A stretch of 20,100 nucleotides of DNA from JBCDCU01 sp039180865 (GTDB lineage: Bacteria; Pseudomonadota; Alphaproteobacteria; Rhizobiales; JACESI01). The DNA lies in the NCBI GenBank assembly GCA_039180865.1, contig JBCDCZ010000048.1, positions 1 to 20,100 of the forward strand. The letters run 5' to 3'. The notes below the pieces were generated by a model. That model worked only from the letters and a program-made list of their open reading frames with translations, did no database searches and had not been told where the DNA came from. How positions within the stretch are numbered: position 1 is the stretch's first letter; every line of letters begins with the position of its first letter. Of this stretch, positions 1 to 6,933 are shown piece by piece. A program made the translations under genes and the position numbers.

Positions 1-50
1 GCTTCGGCGTGTTCGCTTCCTTCGGTGGCGTTGTTTTTTTCACCGGACAT
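1..50 (-). CDS. Possible 5' end of an unidentified gene (runs off window)
   Basis: An ATG on the minus strand at 50 opens a frame that stays open for 16 codons to the left edge, reading MSGEKNNATEGSEHAEA. A purine-rich GTGGGGTC stretch lies just upstream at ribosome-binding distance. It would be the next gene after coaA on the same strand, about 150 bases downstream. The fragment is hydrophilic and acidic and I do not recognise it. It is too short to prove that it is coding. Confidence 0.3.
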   Translation of the reverse strand, partial: MSGEKNNATEGSEHAE

Positions 51-198
51 AATGACCCCACTTTCTAGGAAAAATCTTTGCGCCGGATATTTGTGTTCTG
101 CGACAAAAAATCAAGCTGCTTTTTGGCGGCACTTGCATTGGAAAGCATGTTTCCCGACAGTCCGTGGAAGAAAACCTGGATGTCCGGGACGCGAAACC

Positions 199-1155
199 CT
201 AGAGCCTGCGTAGCGCGACTTTTTCAATCAGATGGCTCTCACCTTTATGCAGGATGAGATCCGCGCGCGGTCGGGTCGGTCTTATATTCTCGACCAGGTT
301 GACCCGATTGATTGTTTCCCAAAGTCCGCGTCCCATGGCGCGGGCTTCTTCATCGTCCATCTTGCTCACATGGTGGAAATAGGAGGCTGGATTGGCAAAA
401 GCGGTCTCTTTCAGTTTCATGAAACGTTCAAGATACCAGTCCTCGATACGTGCTTCCTCCGCGTCGATGTAAATCGAGAAGTCGAAATAATCCGAAACGA
501 AGGGAACCGCATTCCCGTCCTTTGGAAGGGTCCGGGTTTGAAGGACATTCAGTCCTTCGAGAATAAGAATATCGGGTCGATCAACAAGGATGCGCTCGTG
601 CGGGATGACATCATACGAAAGGTGCGAATAGACAGGCGCTTCGACCTGATCATGGCCGGTCTTGATATCATTCAAGAAGCGAAGAAGCTTTGGCAGATCA
701 TAGCTTTCCGGGAAGCCTTTTTTCTGCATCAGACCTTCTGCGAGAAGCACGTCATTTGGCAGGAGAAAGCCGTCGGTGGTGACAAGGTCGACCTTGGGAG
801 ACGAAGGCCAACGCGACAACATCGTCTTCAGGATCCTCGCCGTCGTCGACTTTCCGACTGCGACCGATCCGGCGATACCGATGATAAATGGTGTCTTTTG
901 GCCACCCAGAATGTTCAAAAACCGCGTACGGCGATCATAAAGCGTCTTCGCCGATTCAACATGCATGGAGAGGAGCCGGGAGATCGGCAGATAGATCTGC
1001 TCGACTTCGGCAAGCGAAATCGGATCCCCAAGCGAGCGCAGCCTGTTGAGGTCGTGCAACGATAACGGAAGCGGGATATCTTCGCGCAACTCCGCCCAAC
1101 GGCGTTTATTGAAAAGCCGGTGCGGCGCCGGCAAATCTTCGACGGCCTGGTCCAC
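199..1155 (-). CDS. coaA: Type I pantothenate kinase CoaA
   Basis: Cytosolic enzyme that phosphorylates pantothenate with ATP, the first and usually rate-controlling step of coenzyme A synthesis. The protein is 318 residues from the GTG at 1155, the usual bacterial length. It carries the P-loop GIAGSVAVGKST at about residues 93-104, the TTDGFLLPN stretch after strand 2, GFPESYD, and the ILILEGLNVLQ-type strand of the PRK/PanK fold. An ATG 14 codons upstream (1197) lies inside hisE and ahead of an AGGAGG that would then be within the gene. I prefer the GTG, which has AGCAGGGGG nine bases upstream. It is the last gene of the his operon, 31 bases after the hisE stop. CoA feedback inhibition is typical of the family. 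The link to histidine synthesis appears to be positional only. Confidence 0.95.
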   Translation of the reverse strand: MDQAVEDLPAPHRLFNKRRWAELREDIPLPLSLHDLNRLRSLGDPISLAEVEQIYLPISRLLSMHVESAKTLYDRRTRFLNILGGQKTPFIIGIAGSVAVGKSTTARILKTMLSRWPSSPKVDLVTTDGFLLPNDVLLAEGLMQKKGFPESYDLPKLLRFLNDIKTGHDQVEAPVYSHLSYDVIPHERILVDRPDILILEGLNVLQTRTLPKDGNAVPFVSDYFDFSIYIDAEEARIEDWYLERFMKLKETAFANPASYFHHVSKMDDEEARAMGRGLWETINRVNLVENIRPTRPRADLILHKGESHLIEKVALRRL

Positions 1156-1186
1156 TTTATTGAGCCCCCTGCTTCCAGTATTCCTC

Positions 1187-1522
1187 CTAGGACGCATCCG
1201 AAGGGCGCGCCGCCTTTTCCTCCAGGCCGGTTTGGGCTGTCCGACGCTGAAGCTCGCTTAATACATCATTTAGCTCGATTTCGGAAATCCTGAGGACAAC
1301 GAGCAGATGGTAGAGTAAATCGGCCGATTCCTTGATGAGGTTTTCGCGGTCTGCTGTGACGGCTGCAATAATCGCTTCTGTTGCTTCTTCGCCAAGCTTT
1401 TCAGCGCACTTATTGACACCTTTGCCGAAAAGTTTGGCGGTGTAAGAAGTCCCGTCGTCGGATAGCGCGCGCTCTTTTACGATCGCTTCAAGATCACCAA
1501 GGGTGAATGCGGTCTGCGTCAT
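1187..1522 (-). CDS. hisE: Phosphoribosyl-ATP pyrophosphatase HisE
   Basis: Cytosolic enzyme of histidine biosynthesis that hydrolyses phosphoribosyl-ATP to phosphoribosyl-AMP and pyrophosphate. It is a stand-alone all-alpha MazG/HisE-fold protein of 111 residues, not fused to HisI. The metal-binding acidic motifs are visible: GEEATE at about residues 44-49 and ESADLLYHLLVVL from about 65. The start is one of two adjacent ATGs (1525 or 1522). AAAGGAGCGGT immediately upstream gives the better spacing, about seven bases, to the ATG at 1522. A TTG at 1540 is in frame but lies upstream of that ribosome-binding site and is rejected. The gap from the hisF stop is about 23 bases. The gene sits between hisF and coaA on one transcript. 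Confidence 0.95.
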   Translation of the reverse strand: MTQTAFTLGDLEAIVKERALSDDGTSYTAKLFGKGVNKCAEKLGEEATEAIIAAVTADRENLIKESADLLYHLLVVLRISEIELNDVLSELQRRTAQTGLEEKAARPSDAS

Positions 1523-1545
1523 CATACCGCTCCTTTTCAAGCTGA

Positions 1546-2322
1546 TTATGCCGCAAGCCCATCAAGGCGGATTGCAAGGCCTGCTGCCGCCATATGCCGT
1601 TTCGCGTCGCCAATCGAATAGGTTCCAAAATGGAAGACGGACGCGGCAAGAACCGCGCTCGCGCCACCATCGCGCACGCCTTCCACGAAATGATCGAGGG
1701 TCCCGACACCGCCGGATGCAATTACCGGGATCGGCACTGCATCGGAAATCGCGCGGGTCAGGGCTGTATCGAAGCCTGCCTTTGTACCGTCGCGGTCCAT
1801 ACTTGTGAGCAGGATCTCGCCCGCACCGCGCGCCGCCATATCGCGGGCATATTCGATCGCATCGATACCCGTCGGCTCGCGCCCGCCATGGGTGAAAATC
1901 TCCCATTCTCCGTCGCTGGTCGATTTCGCATCGATTGCAACGACAATGCACTGATCACCGAACTTGTCCCCAGCTTCGTTCACAAAATCCCGGCGTTTGA
2001 CGGCGGCCGTGTTGATAGAGACCTTGTCGGCTCCGGCAAGCAGGAGTTTGCGGATATCTTCGACAGTGCGCACACCGCCACCAACGGTAAGTGGCATGAA
2101 ACACTGCTCGGCAGTTTTGTGGACCACATCGAAGATCGTTTCGCGGTTATCCGATGACGCAGTGATATCGAGAAAGCAGAGTTCGTCCGCACCAGCTGCA
2201 TCATAGGCTTTGGCGGCTTCAACCGGATCGCCAGCATCAATCAGATCAACGAAGTTAACGCCTTTGACAACGCGGCCGTCCTTAACATCAAGGCAGGGGA
2301 TGACACGGGCTTTCAGGGTCAT
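1546..2322 (-). CDS. hisF: Imidazole glycerol phosphate synthase cyclase subunit HisF
   Basis: (Beta-alpha)8 barrel that uses ammonia from HisH to convert PRFAR into imidazole glycerol phosphate and AICAR, in a HisH-HisF heterodimer. The protein is 258 residues starting MTLKARVIPCLDV. The catalytic aspartates correspond to Asp12 in CLDV and Asp131 in VVAIDAK. The phosphate-binding loops TVGGGVRT and IPVIASGGVGT are present. The open frame extends 37 codons upstream into hisA, but the ATG at 2322 is the family start and lies one base after the hisA stop (TAACATG), so the two genes are translationally coupled. All catalytic features are intact. Confidence 0.97.
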   Translation of the reverse strand: MTLKARVIPCLDVKDGRVVKGVNFVDLIDAGDPVEAAKAYDAAGADELCFLDITASSDNRETIFDVVHKTAEQCFMPLTVGGGVRTVEDIRKLLLAGADKVSINTAAVKRRDFVNEAGDKFGDQCIVVAIDAKSTSDGEWEIFTHGGREPTGIDAIEYARDMAARGAGEILLTSMDRDGTKAGFDTALTRAISDAVPIPVIASGGVGTLDHFVEGVRDGGASAVLAASVFHFGTYSIGDAKRHMAAAGLAIRLDGLAA

Positions 2323-2323
2323 G

Positions 2324-3058
2324 TTAAGCGGCCTCCCGTTTGATGAGCGCGATCGCCTCTTTCGGGTCGAGCCGACCGTCATAGAGTGCGCGGCCGGATA
2401 TGGCGCCTTCCAGTTTCGCGCAATCAGGTTCAAGGAGCCGTTTTATATCCTCAATGGACGCAAGCCCGCCGGATGCGATAACCGGGATCGATACGGCATC
2501 GGCAAGAGCGATTGTCGCTTCGAAGTTAAGCCCTTTCAAGACACCGTCACGGTCAATATCAGTGTAGATGATTGCTGAAACGCCCGCATCTTCAAAGCGT
2601 TTGGCGAGATCGGCTGCTGTCAATTCGGACGTCTCCGCCCAGCCTTCGACCGCCACATAGCCCCCTTTGGCATCGATGCCGACAGCGATTTTGCCGGGAA
2701 ATTTGGACGCTGCCGCCTTCACAAGGTCCGGATCTCGCACGGCGACGGTTCCGAGAATCACGCGGGCAATCCCTTTTTCAAGCCAGGTTTCGATATGCTC
2801 AAGCGTGCGGATGCCACCACCGAGTTGAACCGGATTGGTCGTCGCCTGCAGAATGGTGTCAACGGCATCACCGTTGACGGATTTTCCGGCGAAAGCACCG
2901 TTGAGATCCACAACATGGAGCCATTCGAAGCCCTGATCTTCAAAGGCTTTCGCCTGTGCGCCCGGGTCTTCATTGAATACGGTTGCCTCGGCCATGTCAC
3001 CGAGCTTGAGGCGCACGCACGCCCCATCCTTAAGGTCGATTGCGGGAAAAAGGATCAA
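2324..3058 (-). CDS. hisA: ProFAR isomerase HisA
   Basis: Catalyses the Amadori rearrangement of ProFAR to PRFAR, the step before HisH/HisF. It is a (beta-alpha)8 barrel of 244 residues. Catalytic Asp8 lies in FPAIDLK and Asp129 in AVGIDAK; phosphate loops LGGGIRT and IPVIASGGLAS are present. The start codon is TTG (3058-3056). The protein begins MILFPAIDLK, exactly where HisA proteins normally begin, and I see no usable ATG or GTG nearby. The start falls three bases after the hisH stop, with GTGGAG about ten bases upstream, so it probably depends on coupling to hisH translation. It sits in the conserved order hisH-hisA-hisF. Confidence 0.97.
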   Translation of the reverse strand: MILFPAIDLKDGACVRLKLGDMAEATVFNEDPGAQAKAFEDQGFEWLHVVDLNGAFAGKSVNGDAVDTILQATTNPVQLGGGIRTLEHIETWLEKGIARVILGTVAVRDPDLVKAAASKFPGKIAVGIDAKGGYVAVEGWAETSELTAADLAKRFEDAGVSAIIYTDIDRDGVLKGLNFEATIALADAVSIPVIASGGLASIEDIKRLLEPDCAKLEGAISGRALYDGRLDPKEAIALIKREAA

Positions 3059-3061
3059 GGC

Positions 3062-3709
3062 TCACACGCTCCACTTGAGGAAATTGCCGATCAGAGTGAG
3101 GCCGAGGACCTGGCTCTTTTCAGGGTGGAATTGCGTGCCGATGAGATTGTCGCGTCCAACAATCGCGGTAATGTCTCCGGCATAATCCGCTGTCGCAAGC
3201 GTGACGGCTTCATCCGACACCATGTGATAGGAATGCACGAAATAGGCATGCAGTCCGTTTGGTCCGGTTGGTATACCCTGAAGCACAGGGTGGTCGGTTT
3301 TAAGCGTCAGCGTGTTCCAGCCCATATGCGGAATCTTAAGCGTCGCGTCTGAGGGTGTGATCATCGTGACATCGCCCTTAATCCAGCCGAGCCCTTCGGT
3401 TGTCTCCTTCTCTAGGCCGCGCGTTGCCATCAATTGGTGACCAACGCAGATACCGAAAAACGGTCGGGCGTTGCGCATGACGGCTTCTTCGAGCGCTTCG
3501 ATCATGCCGGTGACAGCATCAAGGCCGCGCCTGCAATCGGCAAAAGCGCCAACGCCCGGAAGAACGATCCGGTCTGCGTTCAACACGTTTTCCGGGTCAT
3601 CCGTCACTTGGATTGTGGCGTTGAGATCGTTCTCGCGCGCAGCACGCTCGAACGCCTTGGCGGCTGAGGCAAGATTGCCGGAGCCGTAGTCGATAATGGC
3701 AACGTTCAT
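3062..3709 (-). CDS. hisH: Imidazole glycerol phosphate synthase glutaminase subunit HisH
   Basis: Class I glutamine amidotransferase that hydrolyses glutamine and channels ammonia to HisF. The protein is 215 residues starting MNVAIIDYGSGNL. The catalytic triad is visible as Cys88 in FFGICVGHQL, and His195 and Glu197 in QFHPEKSQ. The open frame continues 72 codons upstream through the neighbouring gene, but the canonical N-terminus fixes the start at 3709. That ATG overlaps the DUF2628 stop by four bases (ATGA), a classic coupling arrangement. It is followed three bases later by hisA. Confidence 0.97.
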   Translation of the reverse strand: MNVAIIDYGSGNLASAAKAFERAARENDLNATIQVTDDPENVLNADRIVLPGVGAFADCRRGLDAVTGMIEALEEAVMRNARPFFGICVGHQLMATRGLEKETTEGLGWIKGDVTMITPSDATLKIPHMGWNTLTLKTDHPVLQGIPTGPNGLHAYFVHSYHMVSDEAVTLATADYAGDITAIVGRDNLIGTQFHPEKSQVLGLTLIGNFLKWSV

Positions 3710-4224
3710 GGTCGGCGGCCTGCGGGCCGGGGTCTTACAGGAAATGAACCGATGACAGGCGGTTGCTTTTTGTAGGAAGCAGTCGCCCGCAAAGGTGTCT
3801 CGGGTCGTGCCTCGGTCATTGGTCGGTCGATGGTTTTTTGTTTTTGGCGCTGAAGGTGGCGATCCAGTGCGCGCGCTTCCGCTTCCATGCTGTTTGCGGC
3901 GACGACGTGATCGACCTCCCGCCAACCGGTCTGTGTCAGTTTATCAGCGCGAAACGTCGCGGCCTCAAAAGCGAGAAAAAGCCCAACGAGGAGATTCAGA
4001 AAGAATGGAATGGCCGGATCGATGGCCTGGCCAGCCATAATGACGAGCGCCGAAACAAAGATGTAAAGCAGGAGGCCAAGCCAGAGCCGATGCCAGAGCA
4101 GATAGAGCGCTGGCAACGCGAGAGCGAGGATTGAAAATCCGTCATAGACAACCGTGAGATCGTCGCCGGTCGCCTTCTTTTCGTCCGAGGCGTCCTCCAA
4201 TTCAAAGACGCGGTAAGATGCCAT
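3706..4224 (-). CDS. DUF2628 small membrane protein of the his operon
   Basis: A 172-residue protein matching the DUF2628 pattern found between hisB and hisH in many rhizobial genomes. It has a hydrophilic start with an FELED stretch, a hydrophobic block at about 30-64 containing LYLLWHRLWLG that probably forms two membrane segments, and a third segment at about 70-91. A GWREVDHVVAANSMEAEARA stretch at about 100-119 is followed by a basic, low-complexity tail rich in Arg, Pro and Lys. Function is unknown; no catalytic motif is evident. It is likely an inner-membrane protein with both hydrophilic ends cytoplasmic or split. Its stop overlaps the hisH start by four bases, and it lies 104 bases after hisB. 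That gap shows no clear terminator. Confidence 0.85.
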   Translation of the reverse strand: MASYRVFELEDASDEKKATGDDLTVVYDGFSILALALPALYLLWHRLWLGLLLYIFVSALVIMAGQAIDPAIPFFLNLLVGLFLAFEAATFRADKLTQTGWREVDHVVAANSMEAEARALDRHLQRQKQKTIDRPMTEARPETPLRATASYKKQPPVIGSFPVRPRPAGRRP

Positions 4225-4328
4225 GGTCTTTTGGTCTCGATGCTGGAACGTGTTTTGAGATCAAGCGCGTTGAGCCGCTTTTCGCCTTTAAACCGCAATC
4301 GACAGGCAAGGTCCAGAGGGTCTATGCC

Positions 4329-4922
4329 CTAGCCGCCCAGTTGGCCTTTGGTTGTCGGCAAGTGGTCCGCAATCCGTGGATCGATCGAAACCGCGCTTCT
4401 GAGCGCTCGCGCGACCGCTTTAAAGCAGGTTTCCGCGATATGGTGATTGTTTTCGCCGTAAAAATTTTCAACGTGGAGGGTGATTGCGGCATTCTGCGCG
4501 AAGGCCATGAAGAACTCCCGGAAGAGTTCGGTATCGTAGGAGCCGATCTTGTCACGGGTAAACGCGACCTTCCAGACGAGATAGGGGCGCCCTGAAATAT
4601 CGACAGCTGCCCGCGTCAATGTCTCATCCATGGGAAGATCGATCGACGCATAGCGCGTGATGCCCTTCATGTCGCCGAGCGCTTCGCGAAACGCTTGACC
4701 GAGCGCAATACCGACATCTTCTGAGGTGTGGTGATCGTCAATATGAAGATCACCATTCGCCTTGACCGAAATATCGATCAGCGAATGGCGCGACAATTGG
4801 TCGAGCATATGGTCGAAAAACCCGATGCCGGTCTGATTGTCGTAGATCCCTTCACCGTCAACATTGAGAGTAACGGTGACGTCGGTTTCCTTGGTCGTGC
4901 GTGTGATTGTAGCGCTGCGCAT
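4329..4922 (-). CDS. hisB: Imidazoleglycerol-phosphate dehydratase HisB
   Basis: Removes water from imidazole glycerol phosphate to give imidazole acetol phosphate. This is the monofunctional form (197 residues), lacking the N-terminal histidinol phosphatase of the enterobacterial fusion. The two manganese-binding signatures are intact: DDHHTSEDVG at about residues 62-71 and ENNHHIAE at about 157-164. FFDHMLDQLSRH at 35-46 is also typical. Ribosome-binding sequence is weak (AGGA about 13 bases upstream). It is the first his gene in the window; hisD, hisG, hisC and hisI are not here. The 81-base gap from the upstream dehydrogenase could hold its own promoter, but I see no convincing one. Confidence 0.96.
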   Translation of the reverse strand: MRSATITRTTKETDVTVTLNVDGEGIYDNQTGIGFFDHMLDQLSRHSLIDISVKANGDLHIDDHHTSEDVGIALGQAFREALGDMKGITRYASIDLPMDETLTRAAVDISGRPYLVWKVAFTRDKIGSYDTELFREFFMAFAQNAAITLHVENFYGENNHHIAETCFKAVARALRSAVSIDPRIADHLPTTKGQLGG

Positions 4923-5003
4923 GAGTTTCTTATGGTCCTGAAATCGGTAACAGGCCCTTAACAGTACCAGGCTGAATGCGCAAATCCGGTCGGCATTGGG
5001 GTG

Positions 5004-5978
5004 TTAGGCGGCTCCCACGGTGCCCATCTGTGGCGGGCGGACTTCATAACCCTGTTCTTCCGGCTCGTCATCGGTGAGTTCAGCCGGGAAACCGTCGGCA
5101 CGGATCGCAAGCCCTGTCTGATCTTCAAAACGTTCGATCATCCGGTCAGACTGCCCACGTGGACCGAAGCGTTTCTCGCCGTCCTTCATCATGTCGATCA
5201 GAAGCGGCGATATCTCAAGATCAATTCCGGCGCGATCTGCGAGCTCCTGGAAAAGCCCGATATCCTTCAGGACGAGATCGATCGTGAAGTCCACGCACCG
5301 GCTGCCGTTTAGGATGACCTGGCTCTCGGTCTCGTGGACGAAGGAGGTCCCGGATGAAATGCGGATCGCCTCATAAGTCGTCGCGAGATCAAGCCCTGCG
5401 CCCTTCATGACGGTGAGCGCCTCGCAAAGCGTCAGAAGATTGGCTGTTGCAAGATAATTGGTCATGACTTTCAGCGTAGACGCCGAGCCCAGCGGTCCGG
5501 TGTGAAGGACCCGGCGACCAAGCCGCGTCAGGATCGGTAGAACCTTTTCGAAGGTCTCGCGATCGCCACCTGCAAAAATCGAGATGTTCCCTGTTGCGGC
5601 TCTGTGGCAGCCGCCGGACACCGGACAATCCATTGCGGCAACACCGATTTCGGCAAGGCGTCCGGACAGCCGCGTGACTTCAGCGGTATCTGTTGTGCTC
5701 ATTTCGAGCCAGATCTTGCCTGGAGAAAAACCCTCCATTAGGCCACCTTCGCCTTCAACGACTGCCGCGCAAATCGCCGGGGAGGGAAGGCAAGTGATCA
5801 CCACATCCGCCAGTTCCGCCATTTGAGCCGGACTATCGGCCCGTGCAGCGCCCACTTCAACAAGCTTTTCGACAGCGGCATCATCAAGGTCGTGAACCAA
5901 CGTGTCGAACCCGTTTCGCACAAGGCTTCCGGCAAGCTTTCCACCAACATTACCAAGTCCGATGAAACCAATCTTCAT
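5004..5978 (-). CDS. 3-hydroxyisobutyrate dehydrogenase family NAD(P)-dependent oxidoreductase
   Basis: Member of the beta-hydroxyacid dehydrogenase family, which oxidises 3-hydroxy acids such as 3-hydroxyisobutyrate, tartronate semialdehyde (as reductase) or related substrates. The Rossmann motif FIGLGNVGG is at residues 5-13. The substrate-binding signature DCPVSGGCHRAATG is at 117-130, and the catalytic lysine is Lys170 in LKVMTNYLATANL. At 324 residues it is about 25-30 longer than typical members because of an acidic, proline-containing C-terminal tail (TDDEPEEQGYEV). Substrate cannot be decided from sequence. The ATG at 5978 has GGAAGGA seven bases upstream. It is divergent from hslV, with the shared 186-base region between them, and co-directional with hisB 81 bases downstream. 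Confidence 0.85.
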   Translation of the reverse strand: MKIGFIGLGNVGGKLAGSLVRNGFDTLVHDLDDAAVEKLVEVGAARADSPAQMAELADVVITCLPSPAICAAVVEGEGGLMEGFSPGKIWLEMSTTDTAEVTRLSGRLAEIGVAAMDCPVSGGCHRAATGNISIFAGGDRETFEKVLPILTRLGRRVLHTGPLGSASTLKVMTNYLATANLLTLCEALTVMKGAGLDLATTYEAIRISSGTSFVHETESQVILNGSRCVDFTIDLVLKDIGLFQELADRAGIDLEISPLLIDMMKDGEKRFGPRGQSDRMIERFEDQTGLAIRADGFPAELTDDEPEEQGYEVRPPQMGTVGAA

Positions 5979-6054
5979 ACTTAATCCTTCCGGCGAAACT
6001 GACCCGTGCCCGACACCCTCTCAGGCTTGCGCATTCATGCTAAGTCTTTTCATT

Positions 6055-6083
6055 CTTGGCATTCAAATCCGGGGCGCCTAAAT
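6055..6083 (+). promoter_or_regulatory. Candidate promoter of hslVU
   Basis: CTTGGC at 6055-6060 and CTAAAT at 6078-6083 are separated by 17 bases and lie about 80 bases upstream of the hslV start. CTTG with a C-rich or AT-rich -10 element resembles alphaproteobacterial heat-shock (RpoH) promoters, which commonly drive hslVU. The same bases also read as a weak housekeeping promoter, TTGGCA then TAAATA. Found by eye only. Confidence 0.35.
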
Positions 6084-6164
6084 AAATGCGACCAATCGTC
6101 GGGCAAAACCGGCGCGACGATCTGTTTTGCCCACCAAAATTTATCAAAGTCCAGGGAGAGCCGA

Positions 6165-6728
6165 ATGGCCGTTCAAGAACATTCCGCATTCGGGCCGGTT
6201 CACGCCACCACGATTGTCATGATCCGCAAGGAGGGCAAAGTGGTGATCGCGGGCGATGGTCAGGCATCCATGGGCGAAACTGTGGTGAAATCGAATGCGC
6301 GGAAAGTGCGCCGGATCGGCAAGGGCGATGTGATCGCCGGTTTTGCCGGGTCAACGGCGGATGCGTTCACCTTGCTTGAACGGCTAGAGGCAAAGCTTGA
6401 GCAATATCCAGCAAATTTGATGCGTGCTGCCGTGGAGCTTGCCAAGGATTGGCGGACGGACAAATATCTCCGCAATCTTCAGGCACTGCTTCTCGTTGCC
6501 AACAAGGAGGTCAGCCTGATGGTCTCGGGTTCCGGTGATGTTTTTGAACCGGAAAACGGGATTGCCGCAATTGGATCAGGCGGCAATTTCGCGCTAGCTG
6601 CAGCGCGCGCACTCGCCGATCAGGATCTTTCTGCTGAGGAGATCGCCCGCCGCTCGATGCAGATTGCCGCCGATATTTGTGTCTACACCAACCACAATCT
6701 CGTTGTGGAGACACTTGATGTTGAATAA
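6165..6728 (+). CDS. hslV: ATP-dependent protease subunit HslV (ClpQ)
   Basis: Proteolytic core of the HslVU complex, a bacterial proteasome-like threonine protease that degrades unfolded and regulatory proteins in the cytosol. The protein is 187 residues. TTIVMIRKEGKVVIAGDGQ starts at residue 15, so Thr15 should be the nucleophile after removal of a 14-residue propeptide (MAVQEHSAFGPVHA). RKVRRIGKG, GFAGSTADAFTLLERLE, AIGSGGNFALAAARAL and ICVYTNHN are all typical. The ATG at 6165 has AGGGAGAG four bases upstream. A longer in-frame start at 6006 has no family support. It is co-directional with hslU, about 205 bases downstream, with a candidate small ORF overlapping its stop. Confidence 0.97.
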   Translation: MAVQEHSAFGPVHATTIVMIRKEGKVVIAGDGQASMGETVVKSNARKVRRIGKGDVIAGFAGSTADAFTLLERLEAKLEQYPANLMRAAVELAKDWRTDKYLRNLQALLLVANKEVSLMVSGSGDVFEPENGIAAIGSGGNFALAAARALADQDLSAEEIARRSMQIAADICVYTNHNLVVETLDVE

Positions 6729-6867
6729 CGCGGACCTTTCTGCGTCTGTCGCAGACGAGATCGTCTTGAAGGCACAGGCGGCGCACTTACCCGCCTTTCT
6801 CTCCGCATTGCCACTTGGCGCGCCCAAGGATCGCCTTCCAGCTGCGGCAGGTCTTGCCGCTCGCTAA
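6718..6867 (+). CDS. Candidate 49-residue small protein between hslV and hslU
   Basis: An ATG at 6718 overlaps the end of hslV by 11 bases and has GTGGAG seven bases upstream, which is good ribosome-binding geometry. It reads 49 codons to TAA at 6867: MLNNADLSASVADEIVLKAQ, then an Ala/Leu/Pro-rich stretch with APKDRLP, ending AAAGLAAR. No frame is broken and codon choice looks coding-like by eye. I recognise no domain, signal peptide or membrane segment. The last codons contain a perfect 6-base-pair hairpin. Other rhizobial genomes often carry an acetyltransferase gene between hslV and hslU; this product does not resemble one. It could be a real small protein or a chance frame. Confidence 0.4.
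   Translation: MLNNADLSASVADEIVLKAQAAHLPAFLSALPLGAPKDRLPAAAGLAAR
6844..6860 (+). repeat. Perfect hairpin in the hslV-hslU gap
   Basis: GCGGCA and TGCCGC form a perfect 6-base-pair stem around the five-base loop GGTCT. It overlaps the 3' end of the candidate small ORF. No T-run follows, so it is not a standard terminator. It could stabilise or process the hslVU messenger. Confidence 0.45.
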
Positions 6868-6884
6868 GGGAACCTCATTTTCTT

Positions 6885-6909
6885 CGGCAGGTGTCCCACA
6901 TGCCTGCTG
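6885..6909 (+). repeat. Imperfect hairpin just upstream of hslU
   Basis: CGGCAGGTGT and ACA-TG-CCTGCTG can pair as a 7-base-pair stem with one G-T wobble, a two-base bulge and three further pairs, around the loop CCC. It ends 24 bases before the hslU ATG and repeats the CGGCAGGT sequence found in the hairpin at 6844-6860. No T-run follows. Confidence 0.45.
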
Positions 6910-6933
6910 TCACCGAATGGAAAGTAAATCTTC

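Noticed and set aside
51..198. Possible coaA terminator (AAGCAGCTT followed by T-run on the minus strand)
   Set aside because: The stem is only four pairs with almost no loop, or A-T pairs only. It is too weak to call.
232..1065. Long plus-strand open frame opposite coaA
   Set aside because: It is antisense to a clear pantothenate kinase, and its translation has no domain-like pattern.
1156..1197. ATG start for coaA at 1197
   Set aside because: It would overlap hisE and place the AGGAGG inside the gene. The GTG at 1155 has a better-spaced purine-rich site and gives the usual length.
3268..3277. TGGTATACCC, a near copy of the GntR palindrome
   Set aside because: It lies within hisH coding sequence on a conserved operon, with one mismatch; probably chance.
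6005..6030. CTGAGAGGGTG on the minus strand, reminiscent of a thiamin (TPP) riboswitch
   Set aside because: The other conserved THI-box segments are missing, and the downstream gene has no link to thiamin.
6006..6164. In-frame upstream extension of hslV
   Set aside because: The HslV family begins near the Thr motif, and the ATG at 6165 has a good ribosome-binding site. The extra 53 codons cover the divergent promoter region.
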